A stretch of 64,000 nt of DNA from Bacteroidales bacterium (GTDB taxonomy: Bacteria > Bacteroidota > Bacteroidia > Bacteroidales > UBA932). A program made the position numbers and the translations under genes. The notes under the pieces were generated by a model that searched no databases, had not been told where the DNA came from, and was given only the letters and a program-made list of their open reading frames with translations. Below are positions 52,830 through 60,430 of the stretch, in pieces (the stretch's first letter is position 1; each line of letters opens with the position of its first letter). The stretch spans positions 1-64,000 of the forward strand of contig JAEEJZ010000045.1 in NCBI GenBank assembly GCA_016282145.1, in the 5' to 3' direction.

Positions 52830-53926
52830 ACATTAAAGAGGAAGTGCATTATGTCGCCGTCACAGACGACATAGTCCTTCCCTTCAATACCCATTTTACC
52901 GGCGGCCCTTACGGCCGCTTCGGTTTTATATAGCACGAAGTCTTCGTACTTGATGACCTCCGCACGGATGAAGCCTTTCTCGAAATCCGTGTGGATGACG
53001 CCGGCCGCCTTCGGCGCCTTGTCTCCCTTTCGGATAGTCCAGGCGCGGCATTCGTCCGCCCCGGCGGTGAAGAAGGTCTGCAGTCCGAGCAGGTCGTAGG
53101 CGCCCTGGATCAGGCGCACGACGCCGGATTCCTCCAGGCCCATTTCCGCCAGGAACATCTGCCGGTCTTCGTATTCTTCGATTTCCGCGATTTCCGCTTC
53201 CGTCTTGGCTGCGATGACCAGGATGCCTGCGTTTTCCTGCTTTACGGCCTCGCGCACCGCTTCGACATAGGCGTTTCCGCCGGCGGCCGATGCATCGTCG
53301 ACATTGCAGACATAGAGGACGGGTTTGTTGGTGAGCAGGAACAGGTCGTGCGCCATCCTTTCCTCTTCTTCATTGATGAGGGCGACGCTGCGGCAGGATT
53401 TTCCCGCCTGCAGGGCATCGCGGTAGCGGATCAGCAGGGCAGCGAGTTTGGCGGCCTCCTTGTCACCGGCTTTTCCGGCCTTCTCCACCTTGGCAAGGCG
53501 GCTCTCGACGGTTTCGAGGTCCTTGATCTGGAGTTCCGTCTCTACGATTTCCTTGTCACGCACCGGGTCTACGCTGCCGTCCACGTGCACGACATTGCCG
53601 TCATCGAAGCAGCGCAGCACGTGCAGGATCGCATCGCATTCGCGGATGTTCGCGAGGAACTGATTGCCGAGGCCTTCTCCGCGGCTGGCGCCTTTGACCA
53701 GTCCGGCGATATCGACGATATCCACCGTCGCGGGAATGGTGCGCTGCGGTTTGCAGATCTCGGAAAGGGTATCCAGACGGCGGTCCGGAACCGCGGTCGA
53801 ACCCAGATTCGGCTCAATCGTACAAAACGGGAAATTGGCGCTTTGGGCCTTGCCCGAGCTGATACAGTTGAAGAGGGTGGATTTTCCGACGTTCGGCAAG
53901 CCGACGATACCGCATTTGAGTGACAT
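52826..53926 (-). CDS. ychF: Redox-regulated/ribosome-binding ATPase YchF
   Basis: Obg-family P-loop protein that hydrolyses ATP. It has GIVGLPNVGKSTLFN (Walker A), DIAGLVKGASRGEGLGNQFL (switch region), the NVDD motif replacing NKxD, consistent with ATP preference, and a C-terminal TGS domain (KAAGVIHTDFEKGFIRAEVIKYEDFV...GIEGKDYVVCDGDIMHFLFNV). The start at 53926 (MSLKCGIVG) gives the usual 366 residues. Its 3' end overlaps the ppiD stop by 4 nt (convergent). The -7 box at 53954-53961 is 27 nt upstream. Confidence 0.96.
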   Translation of the reverse strand: MSLKCGIVGLPNVGKSTLFNCISSGKAQSANFPFCTIEPNLGSTAVPDRRLDTLSEICKPQRTIPATVDIVDIAGLVKGASRGEGLGNQFLANIRECDAILHVLRCFDDGNVVHVDGSVDPVRDKEIVETELQIKDLETVESRLAKVEKAGKAGDKEAAKLAALLIRYRDALQAGKSCRSVALINEEEERMAHDLFLLTNKPVLYVCNVDDASAAGGNAYVEAVREAVKQENAGILVIAAKTEAEIAEIEEYEDRQMFLAEMGLEESGVVRLIQGAYDLLGLQTFFTAGADECRAWTIRKGDKAPKAAGVIHTDFEKGFIRAEVIKYEDFVLYKTEAAVRAAGKMGIEGKDYVVCDGDIMHFLFNV

Positions 53927-53953
53927 AAGGGCAAACTTTTTACAAAATCGCCA

Positions 53954-53961
53954 CAAATTTA
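53954..53961 (-). promoter_or_regulatory. -7 box for ychF
   Basis: Minus strand TAAATTTG, 27 nt before the proposed ATG. Confidence 0.5.
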
Positions 53962-54003
53962 CAAATTATTTCATTACGATTGCGGCGGAAGGCAGCTGCC
54001 TAC

Positions 54004-54116
54004 GGGCGGGAGGGGTCGGGCGGTACGCCCCTTCGGGGCTATCCCTCCCATCGCAAGCGATGGGCCCCTCCCACTCACGAGTCGTGGGCGACTACGCCGC
54101 CCGACTCCTCCCGCCC
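54004..54116. other. Cloverleaf-like inverted-repeat element
   Basis: A 20-bp outer stem (54004-54023 with 54097-54116) pairs completely except for one G.T position. It encloses three hairpins: GCCCC-TTC-GGGGC (54027-54039), CCCATCGC-AA-GCGATGGG (54047-54064) and CCCAC...GTGGG (54070-54088). Together this is a four-way junction of about 113 nt. It lies between the divergent ychF and endonuclease-family genes, 29 nt before the latter's start. It could be a structured leader RNA or a palindromic mobile repeat. Its sequence is unrelated to structured elements A-E. Confidence 0.8.
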
Positions 54117-54144
54117 TTCGGATAACGCTGTCTCCCGCCGCAAA

Positions 54145-54972
54145 ATGAAGAAAATATTGTGGATAATGGCGTTTTGTCTGCTCTGTGAGGTTGTACGGGC
54201 GGAGGAGCGGGATTCGCTGGTGGTGATGTTTTGGAATGTGGAGAATTTTTTTGAGACGGGGCCGAAGAAGCGGTTTTATGCCAAGTGTCACGCCATTGCC
54301 TCTACGGTGCTGGCGGCCTCTGACGTCTTCGGAAAGGTGCCGGACGTGGTGGCGCTGGCCGAGGTGGAGAACCGTCAGGTGCTCCAGGCGCTGGTGGGCA
54401 CTACGCTGCTGCGCAAACTCGGCTACCGCATCGTCCATTATGATTCTCCAGACCGTCGGGGCATCGACTGTGCCCTGCTCTACCGGGCCTCTTCGCTCAC
54501 GCTTAGCGCCTCTTCGCCCCGCCATCTTTTTGCCGGGGACGGACGCATCCTGCCGACGCGGGATATCCTGCTGGCGGAGTTTCCCGGACTGGATATCCTG
54601 GTCAATCATCACCCTTCCAAAGTGGGGAAGGATTCCGAGGGGAGGCGTGCAATTGCAATGGCGCGGATGCGTTTCCTCTGCGATTCGCTGCGCGCCGCAG
54701 GACATCCTGCGCAGTTGTGCGTGGGCGATTTTAATGACAATCTTTGGGGCTCCCGCGGAGAGGGGTCCATCAAGTATAACGGAAGTTGGGAGAAGATTGA
54801 CGGGTATTTTATGTTTGGGCCGATGGAGGTGCGGGAGACGGTGTTCCATCCCGCATTTTTGAGCGAGCCGGACCCGGCATTCGGCGGCCTGAAGCCGAAG
54901 CGGACCTATGTCGGCCCCGCCTATCATGGTGGGGTCAGTGATCACTATCCCGTTATTTTTTCGCTTTTTTGA
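54145..54972 (+). CDS. Exported endonuclease/exonuclease/phosphatase-family protein
   Basis: 275 residues with a signal peptide (MKKILWIMAFCLLCEVVRA). The metal-dependent EEP fold is shown by MFWNVENFFET, VVALAEVENRQVL (metal-binding Glu), RGIDCALLYR, LVNHHPSKVG, CVGDFNDN (Asp/Asn) and the final GGVSDHYPVIFSLF (catalytic His). Substrate is open: nucleic acid, phosphoinositide or other phosphodiesters. I took ATG 54145, since the open frame upstream runs through the cloverleaf element. Confidence 0.88.
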   Translation: MKKILWIMAFCLLCEVVRAEERDSLVVMFWNVENFFETGPKKRFYAKCHAIASTVLAASDVFGKVPDVVALAEVENRQVLQALVGTTLLRKLGYRIVHYDSPDRRGIDCALLYRASSLTLSASSPRHLFAGDGRILPTRDILLAEFPGLDILVNHHPSKVGKDSEGRRAIAMARMRFLCDSLRAAGHPAQLCVGDFNDNLWGSRGEGSIKYNGSWEKIDGYFMFGPMEVRETVFHPAFLSEPDPAFGGLKPKRTYVGPAYHGGVSDHYPVIFSLF

Positions 54973-54983
54973 AAACAGTTTAG

Positions 54984-54991
54984 TACATTTG
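54984..54991 (+). promoter_or_regulatory. -7 box for galK
   Basis: TACATTTG, 47 nt before the galK ATG; the leader contains no obvious structure. Confidence 0.55.
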
Positions 54992-55038
54992 CTCCTGTTG
55001 TAGCGGCAGCGAAGCAAATAACCATTAAGTAACAGAAT

Positions 55039-56184
55039 ATGAAAGCAAAAATCCAGGAAAAATTCAAAGCCCTCTACGGAGACGGCGCATCGCTTTATGC
55101 GGCATCGGGACGTATCAATCTGATTGGCGAGCACACCGATTATAATGGCGGTTATGTGTTCCCCGGTGCGATTGACAAAGGCATCATGGCCGCATTTAAA
55201 ATCAACGGGACGGATAAGGTCCGCGCCTTCTCGCTGGACTATAACGAGGAAGCCGTGTTCGGCCTGAACGAGGCGGACAAGCCCGCACAGGCCTGGGCCT
55301 GCTATCTCTTCGGCGTTTGCCGCGAGACCATCAAGCGCGGCGGTACCGTCAAGGGTTTTGATACGGTCTTTGCCGGTGACGTGCCCCTTGGCGCGGGTCT
55401 TTCTTCTTCCGCGGCCCTCGAGAGCTGCTTTGCCTTTGCCATCAATGATGCGTTCGGCAATGGCATCGACAAGTTCGAGCTGGCGAAGATCGGACAGAGC
55501 ACCGAGCACAATTACTGCGGCGTGAACTGCGGTATCATGGACCAGTTCGCTTCCTGCTTCGGCAAGGCTGGCTGCCTGATTCGCCTGAACTGCAAGACCC
55601 TGGAATACAAGTATTTCCCCTTTAATCCGAAGGGCTATAAGTTGGTGCTGCTGGATTCCTGCGTGAAGCACGAACTGGCGTCATCGGCGTACAATTTCCG
55701 CCGTCAGTCCTGCGAGCGTGCCGCGGCCGCCATCAAGAAGAATCATCCGGAGGTGGATTTCCTCAGCGATTGCAAGCGGGTCTGGCTGGACGAGGTGCGC
55801 GACCAGATTTCCGCCGAGGATTTCCTGCGGGCGGAGTATGTGATCGGCGAGGTGCAGCGGGTGCTGGATGTCTGCGATGCGCTCGAGCGCGACGATTACG
55901 AGATCGTTGGCGAGATGATGTATCAGACCCATTTCGGTATGAGCAAACTGTATGAGGTGAGTTGCGAGGAGTTGGATTTCCTCAATAAACTGGCCCGCAG
56001 GATGGGTGTTACCGGTTCTCGCGTCATGGGCGGCGGCTTCGGCGGATGCACCATCAACCTGGTGAAGGACGAGCTATACGATGACTTTGTCGCGGCGGCC
56101 AAGAAGGAGTTCGCGGCGGCGTTCGGCCACGAGCCGAAGGTCTATGACGTCGTCATCTCCGACGGCGCCCGGAAAATTGCATAG
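55039..56184 (+). CDS. galK: Galactokinase
   Basis: GHMP kinase that phosphorylates galactose at C1, the first step of the Leloir pathway. Signature motifs: GRINLIGEHTDYNGGYVFPGAID (galactokinase signature), VPLGAGLSSSAALE (ATP loop) and the C-terminal GGGFGGCTINLV. Length 381 is normal. No galT or transporter is adjacent. Transcription probably ends at structured element D just downstream. Confidence 0.96.
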   Translation: MKAKIQEKFKALYGDGASLYAASGRINLIGEHTDYNGGYVFPGAIDKGIMAAFKINGTDKVRAFSLDYNEEAVFGLNEADKPAQAWACYLFGVCRETIKRGGTVKGFDTVFAGDVPLGAGLSSSAALESCFAFAINDAFGNGIDKFELAKIGQSTEHNYCGVNCGIMDQFASCFGKAGCLIRLNCKTLEYKYFPFNPKGYKLVLLDSCVKHELASSAYNFRRQSCERAAAAIKKNHPEVDFLSDCKRVWLDEVRDQISAEDFLRAEYVIGEVQRVLDVCDALERDDYEIVGEMMYQTHFGMSKLYEVSCEELDFLNKLARRMGVTGSRVMGGGFGGCTINLVKDELYDDFVAAAKKEFAAAFGHEPKVYDVVISDGARKIA

Positions 56185-56190
56185 TTCCAA

Positions 56191-56273
56191 TAAAAAGGAC
56201 TGGCGGCAACGGATGCTTGTTGCTTCGCAACCCTATCCGGGTAAATGCATCCTAACGCCGCCAGTCCTTTTTA
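56191..56273 (+). repeat. Structured element D, between convergent galK and the CpXC gene; probable bidirectional terminator
   Basis: The core TTGTTGC-TTC-GCAACCC-TA-TCCGGGTAAAT is at 56217-56246, closed by GGATGC/GCATCC and then by a 17-bp perfect stem (56191-56207 with 56257-56273) that begins TAAAAAGGACTGG and ends CCAGTCCTTTTTA. The A- and T-runs at the stem ends make it look like an intrinsic terminator usable in both directions. The core plus inner stem sits in the terminator tip. Confidence 0.92.
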
Positions 56274-56274
56274 G

Positions 56275-56883
56275 TTATCCGAAATATTGCGCTAACCAGG
56301 CCTGGTCGATTTGGACCGGGCCTTTTGCATTTTCTTCCAGAGAGGGATTGCGCTGGAGGATGCCGCAGCAGTCTTCGTAGACGTTGAGCCCGACGGCCAG
56401 GATGTCCATCTTGCCATCCCGGGGGCAGGCGAAGTGCAGTTCGGCGGCGGCGCCGTCGATGCCCAGGAATTTCAGCGGCAGGTCTTCGCCGGCTTCACGG
56501 GCGGTGACGAATTTGCAGAGTTCGATGGCGATGTCGCTCAGGCCCGCATCGAAAATCTTGATCTTTTCGATGAGTTCGCCGGGGCTGTCCACCAGGCGGA
56601 TATGGTAGTCCTGCATTTCCGGGGTGGAGGAGAGGACATCGATGGCGCGTGTGCGGGCGTCTTCTTCCGCGCCCAGCCAGATCATCAGTTGTGCGTCCGG
56701 ATCGTGGTAGAGGAAGGGGAAGGGGAGCAGTTGCCGGTTCCCGCAGGCTGGACATTGGGCGACGAACAGTTCACCGCTCAGTACGGAGGCTTTTTGCTCG
56801 GGCTGCGTACGGACATTGAGGGAACTGGGAATATCTTTGGAAATGGCGCCGCCGCAACGGGCGCAGTGGGTCTGGATCGTCAT
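56275..56883 (-). CDS. CpXC-domain protein
   Basis: 202 residues beginning MTIQTHCARCGGAI and containing a second Cys pair in VAQCPACGNRQLLPFPFLYHDP. The two CxxC pairs form the zinc-ribbon-like CpXC motif found in uncharacterised, probably metal-binding proteins. The remainder is an acidic alpha/beta region (IWLGAEEDARTRAI..., FDAGLSDIAIELCKFVTA). No signal peptide. Function unknown. The ATG is 4 nt from its -7 box. Confidence 0.8.
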   Translation of the reverse strand: MTIQTHCARCGGAISKDIPSSLNVRTQPEQKASVLSGELFVAQCPACGNRQLLPFPFLYHDPDAQLMIWLGAEEDARTRAIDVLSSTPEMQDYHIRLVDSPGELIEKIKIFDAGLSDIAIELCKFVTAREAGEDLPLKFLGIDGAAAELHFACPRDGKMDILAVGLNVYEDCCGILQRNPSLEENAKGPVQIDQAWLAQYFG

Positions 56884-56887
56884 GACG

Positions 56888-56895
56888 CAAAATTA
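56888..56895 (-). promoter_or_regulatory. -7 box for the CpXC gene
   Basis: Minus strand TAATTTTG, 4 nt before the ATG; leaderless type. Confidence 0.6.
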
Positions 56896-56908
56896 GCAAT
56901 TATTTGCC

Positions 56909-56916
56909 TATCTTTG
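56909..56916 (+). promoter_or_regulatory. -7 box for the YeiH-type transporter gene
   Basis: TATCTTTG, 16 nt before the ATG at 56933, back to back with the CpXC promoter. Confidence 0.6.
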
Positions 56917-56932
56917 CCAAAATCGTTTTGTT

Positions 56933-58258
56933 ATGAGAACTGAAGATTGGTTGGCCGTATGGCTGGGATGTATTGTGATTGCCATTGCCTGTCTGTCCGT
57001 TTTGACGGGCTGGTTTGATTTTTCCGCGCTGAAGTTCAGCACCTGGGCCCTGGGAGAGCATCTCAGTGAGGCGGCTGCCGCGAAGGTGGTACCGCTGGGA
57101 GAGCAGTTTGCCGCGTCGGCGTTTTGGTGGAAGTTGCTGCGGACGGTGCTCGTGCTCGGCGTGCTTTTCACCATCGGCATAAAGTTGCAGGGAGGAAGTG
57201 TGAAGAAGTATGTGCCTGCGTTCCTACTGCTGTTTGTGCTGGCGGTCGTGGTGCGGCTGATCAGTGCGGAGTTTACCCTGAACCGCTATCTGGAGTGGGC
57301 TTTCTGGGCCTTGATCGTCGGTTTGCTGATTGCCAATACCGTCGGCGTTCCCGCTTGGCTCAAGCCCGCCGTGCGCACGGAATTCTATATCAAGACCGGA
57401 CTGGTCATCATGGGCTTTTCGGTGCTCTTTTCCAATATCGCCAAGTTCGGCCTGTATGGGCTTGGTATTGCCTGGGTGGTGACGCCGATCGTCATTCTGT
57501 TCATGTGGTGGTTCGGGACGCGCGTGCTGAAAATCGGCAATAAGCCGCTGGTCATTACCATGGCCTCCGCGACGAGTGTCTGCGGTACCAGTGCGGCCAT
57601 CGCGACGGGTGCGGCTTCCGGCTGCAAGAAGGACGACCTGACGATGACCGTTTCCATATCGATTATCTTTACCATTTTGATGATGGCGCTGGAGCCGGTC
57701 CTGATTCGGGCGACGGGCATGTCTGCCCTGATGGGCGGAGCGCTGATCGGCGGGACCGTGGACAGTACCGGTGCCGTCGCCGTGGCCGGCAATGTGCTGG
57801 GCGGCGAGGCGGAGAAGGCTGCGGTGCTGGTGAAGATGATCCAGAATATCCTGATCGGCTTTATCGCTTTCTTTGTGGCGATTTTCTTTGCCACGGCTTC
57901 CCGGCGCGGTAAGGAAGGCAGCGTCGGCGCTTCGGAAATCTGGAATCGCTTCCCCAAGTTCATCATCGGCTTTTTTGTGGCTTCGCTCGTGGCGTCTTTC
58001 CTCATTCAGCCGCTTTGTGGCGCGGATCAGGTGGGAGCGATCAACAAGGTGCTGGACCAGTATAAGAACTGGGCGTTTGTGCTGGCCTTTACCAGTATCG
58101 GCCTGGATACGAATTTCCGGGAGTTGATGAAGCAGATGCAGGGCGGGAAGGTGCTCTGGCTCTACATCGTCGGGCAGGCATTCAATATCGCGCTGACCTT
58201 TGCGATGGTGTGGTTCCTGCTTTCCGGCGTGGTTTTCCCGATTCCGGTTCTCGAGTAA
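56933..58258 (+). CDS. YeiH/UPF0324-family membrane transporter (putative sulfate exporter family)
   Basis: 441-residue inner-membrane protein with about eleven hydrophobic segments, a first one near residues 10-28. The conserved family stretches are KTGLVIMGFSVLFSNIAKFG, MASATSVCGTSAAIATGAASGCKKDDLTM, GGTVDSTGAVAVAGNVLG and AFTSIGLDTNFRELMKQMQGGK. The family is named as a putative sulfate exporter, but substrates are poorly established. The N-terminal part before residue 100 is longer than in E. coli YeiH. Structured element E begins 3 nt after the stop codon. Confidence 0.88.
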   Translation: MRTEDWLAVWLGCIVIAIACLSVLTGWFDFSALKFSTWALGEHLSEAAAAKVVPLGEQFAASAFWWKLLRTVLVLGVLFTIGIKLQGGSVKKYVPAFLLLFVLAVVVRLISAEFTLNRYLEWAFWALIVGLLIANTVGVPAWLKPAVRTEFYIKTGLVIMGFSVLFSNIAKFGLYGLGIAWVVTPIVILFMWWFGTRVLKIGNKPLVITMASATSVCGTSAAIATGAASGCKKDDLTMTVSISIIFTILMMALEPVLIRATGMSALMGGALIGGTVDSTGAVAVAGNVLGGEAEKAAVLVKMIQNILIGFIAFFVAIFFATASRRGKEGSVGASEIWNRFPKFIIGFFVASLVASFLIQPLCGADQVGAINKVLDQYKNWAFVLAFTSIGLDTNFRELMKQMQGGKVLWLYIVGQAFNIALTFAMVWFLLSGVVFPIPVLE

Positions 58259-58260
58259 GT

Positions 58261-58334
58261 GGGCAGTTATCCCTTCGGGGACTTGTTGCTTCGCAACCCT
58301 GTCCGGGTAAATGTCCCCTTCGGGACAACTGCCC
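58261..58334 (+). repeat. Structured element E, after the YeiH-type gene
   Basis: The core TTGTTGC-TTC-GCAACCC-TG-TCCGGGTAAAT is at 58283-58312. Stems: GGGGAC/GTCCCC (58277-58282 with 58313-58318), an internal loop, TCCC/GGGA, then GGGCAGTT/AACTGCCC (58261-58268 with 58327-58334). Arm sequence again differs from the other copies. It starts 3 nt after the transporter stop and ends 33 nt before the small membrane protein start. Confidence 0.92.
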
Positions 58335-58366
58335 AAAAACGACGGGTGTGCAATCAGGGAAAGAGG

Positions 58367-58636
58367 ATGAAAAATGCCGGAAAGACAGTAACGTTGGTGG
58401 TCGGTGGGGCGGTCCTTGCCGCTGCGCTCTACATTATGATCCGGGGTATCGGGCTCAGTGACAAGCTGGATTTTGGTGCCGGGGCCTATTATTATGCGGA
58501 TGTTCCGGATTTTGACAAGACCCTTGTGCCCGGAGAGTTTGCTGCTGCTTTGCCGTTTTGGGTGTACCTGTTGCTGTTTTTGGCCTGGGGGGTGCTGATG
58601 TATGCCCTCTGGAAGTGGCTGGACCGCCGCAGCTAG
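58367..58636 (+). CDS. Small two-TM membrane protein, function unknown
   Basis: 89 residues with two predicted membrane helices (VTLVVGGAVLAAALYIMI, residues 8-25, and PFWVYLLLFLAWGVLMYALWKW, about 63-84) joined by an acidic loop of about 37 residues (GAYYYADVPDFDKTLVPGEF). ATG 58367 was chosen because the longer frame upstream runs through structured element E. It lies between the YeiH-type gene and the sigma factor gene on the same strand. Possibly a partner of the transporter; this is a guess. Confidence 0.65.
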   Translation: MKNAGKTVTLVVGGAVLAAALYIMIRGIGLSDKLDFGAGAYYYADVPDFDKTLVPGEFAAALPFWVYLLLFLAWGVLMYALWKWLDRRS

Positions 58637-58661
58637 ACCGGTAGGTTTTGAGAAAAAATTG

Positions 58662-58669
58662 TATCTTTG
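58662..58669 (+). promoter_or_regulatory. -7 box for the ECF sigma factor gene
   Basis: TATCTTTG, 12 nt before ATG 58682. Confidence 0.6.
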
Positions 58670-58681
58670 CGGCAAAGCCTC

Positions 58682-59254
58682 ATGGGAATGCAAGACATCG
58701 ATTTCACCAGGGTATATCTGGATACCTATAAGGACTTATGCCTCTTGGCCCTGAGGTATGTGCATTCTGAATCGGTTGCCGAGGATATAGTGCAGGAGGC
58801 TTTCTGCAAGGTGCTGGTCCGGCGTCCGGAAGTGTTCCGCTATGAAGACGAATCGCAGAGCCGGGCCTATATGTGGCGGGTGGTGCGCAATGAATCCATC
58901 GACTGGTGCCGCCGGAATGCCGGTCGTGCCGTCAGTATGGAAGAGCGTATGCTGGATGCGGAACTTTCACTCTTCGTGGAGGGTCTGATTGCCAAGGAGA
59001 ATTATGGTTCCTATGATTTCGACATGGTCTCATCGACGGTGAACGATGTGGTTACCGGTCTGCCTCCCCGGGCCCGCGAAGTATTTTCTCTCCGTCGCTC
59101 GGAAGGTTTGTCCAACAAGGATGTGGCCCAGCAGCTCGGGGTGACGGTCAAGGCGGTGGAAAAGCAGATGACCTTTGTGCTGAAACGTATCCGCCGGGCC
59201 TTTCATGAGAAGGGCATACCTTTTATTATATTATTAGGACTGTTTCTTAGATAG
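58682..59254 (+). CDS. ECF RNA polymerase sigma factor (FecI-like)
   Basis: Sigma-70 family regulator of about 190 residues that should activate the downstream susC/susD genes. Region 2: YKDLCLLALRYVHSESVAEDIVQEAFCKVLVRRPEVF...SRAYMWRVVRNESIDWCRR. Region 4: VTGLPPRAREVFSLRRSEGLSNKDVAQQLGVTVKAVEKQMTFVLKRIR (helix-turn-helix). ATG 58682 is preferred to a TTG that overlaps the -7 box; ATG 58688 is possible. The C-terminus ends in a hydrophobic tail (GIPFIILLGLFLR), common in Bacteroidetes members. The FecR-like anti-sigma gene follows after 38 nt. Confidence 0.92.
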   Translation: MGMQDIDFTRVYLDTYKDLCLLALRYVHSESVAEDIVQEAFCKVLVRRPEVFRYEDESQSRAYMWRVVRNESIDWCRRNAGRAVSMEERMLDAELSLFVEGLIAKENYGSYDFDMVSSTVNDVVTGLPPRAREVFSLRRSEGLSNKDVAQQLGVTVKAVEKQMTFVLKRIRRAFHEKGIPFIILLGLFLR

Positions 59255-59292
59255 GAAGGTAGGGTAACTACCGTCTGTTTCGTGGTTATAGC

Positions 59293-60426
59293 GTGAGCCA
59301 CGAAAAAGAATTATTCCTTCATTATCTGGACGGCAAGGCCAGTCCAGCGCAGAAGCGTCAGCTTCTTGAATCCCTGAAAACGAACGAGACCGCCCAGGCG
59401 GAGTTCAAGGAAGTCTATAAGGAATGGGCTTCCGAGCATGGTGCGGCGTTCGATCCCTATCAATCCCTGGGTGTCATCCTGGAGCGGATTTCGCGCCGGC
59501 GCCCCTTCCGTTTCCCCGTTTGGGCGACGGTCGGTGCGGCGCTTGCCGTTGCCATGCTTTCCCTGGTGCTTTTCCTGCCGATGCGCAGAGGAGAAGGGGT
59601 CGAGGCGCCTGCCCCGGAATCCGGGCTGTATACCTGGCCGGAGTCTGCGGATCCCGTTGCCGTGCTTTGGGAGGGACTGACCGTCCGTTCCGAAGCCACG
59701 GAGATGCAGGTCGCCTGCACTCCCGGCGGCATCCGGATAGACGGTAACGAGTACATCGCCCCCAGCGGAGTACAGGCTACCTGTATGCTGGTCATTCCCT
59801 TCGGACACCGGGCGCGGGTGCTGTTCGCCGATGGGTCCGAAGTACATATGAATGCCCATTCCCGTATGCTCTTCCCTTTGAAGTTCGGCAAAGAACGCAA
59901 TGTGCGTATGACGGGAGAAGCCCTGTTTGATGTAAACAGGGACGCTCGCCGGCCCTTCATCGTCAGAATGGATGATCTGAGGGTCCGCGTCCTGGGAACC
60001 CGTTTTCTGGTGTCCGGGCGGGAAGATGAGTCCCGCAAGGTTGCCCTGGTTTCCGGTTCTGTGAATGTTTCCCTTGGCGGTGCACGCGCGCAATCGGTCA
60101 CCCTTGTTCCCAAACAACTCTATACGCTGGATGACAATGGGAAGATCAATGTCGAGGATGTTCCCGACATACTCCGGCTTCTGGACTGGACCAACGGAAC
60201 CTGTTGTGCCGACGGAACTTCCCTGCCGGAAGTGCTGGTCCGGGTGGGCCGCTATTATGGAGAAAAGATTCATTGCAGCCCGAAAGTGGCCGGGATCGCC
60301 TGTTCCGGTAATCTGCAACTCAAGGAGAATCTGTCTGAAATGTTTACCGAACTGTCACGAATCTTCCCTATCAAAAGCATAAAGCAGGACGGGGTCTGGC
60401 AAGTAACACTGGCAAGCGAAAAATAA
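59293..60426 (+). CDS. FecR-family anti-sigma factor
   Basis: Single-pass inner-membrane regulator of 377 residues. A cytoplasmic N-terminal part (residues 1-75) binds the sigma factor, a membrane helix follows (FPVWATVGAALAVAMLSLVLFLP), then the periplasmic FecR domain (VLFADGSEVHMNAHSRMLFPLKFGKERNVRMTGEALFDVNRDARRPFIVRMDDLRVRVLGTRFLVSG) and a DUF4974-like C-terminus (ACSGNLQLKENLSEMFTELSRIFPIKS). GTG 59293 (M-SHEKELFLHYLDG) is the likely start. It ends 4 nt before susC, so signal, regulator and target are encoded together. Confidence 0.92.
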   Translation: MSHEKELFLHYLDGKASPAQKRQLLESLKTNETAQAEFKEVYKEWASEHGAAFDPYQSLGVILERISRRRPFRFPVWATVGAALAVAMLSLVLFLPMRRGEGVEAPAPESGLYTWPESADPVAVLWEGLTVRSEATEMQVACTPGGIRIDGNEYIAPSGVQATCMLVIPFGHRARVLFADGSEVHMNAHSRMLFPLKFGKERNVRMTGEALFDVNRDARRPFIVRMDDLRVRVLGTRFLVSGREDESRKVALVSGSVNVSLGGARAQSVTLVPKQLYTLDDNGKINVEDVPDILRLLDWTNGTCCADGTSLPEVLVRVGRYYGEKIHCSPKVAGIACSGNLQLKENLSEMFTELSRIFPIKSIKQDGVWQVTLASEK

Positions 60427-60430
60427 CCAT

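Noticed and set aside
58261-58334. Element E as an ordinary intrinsic terminator
   Set aside because: The stem is strong but is followed by A-residues, not T-residues, on the plus strand.
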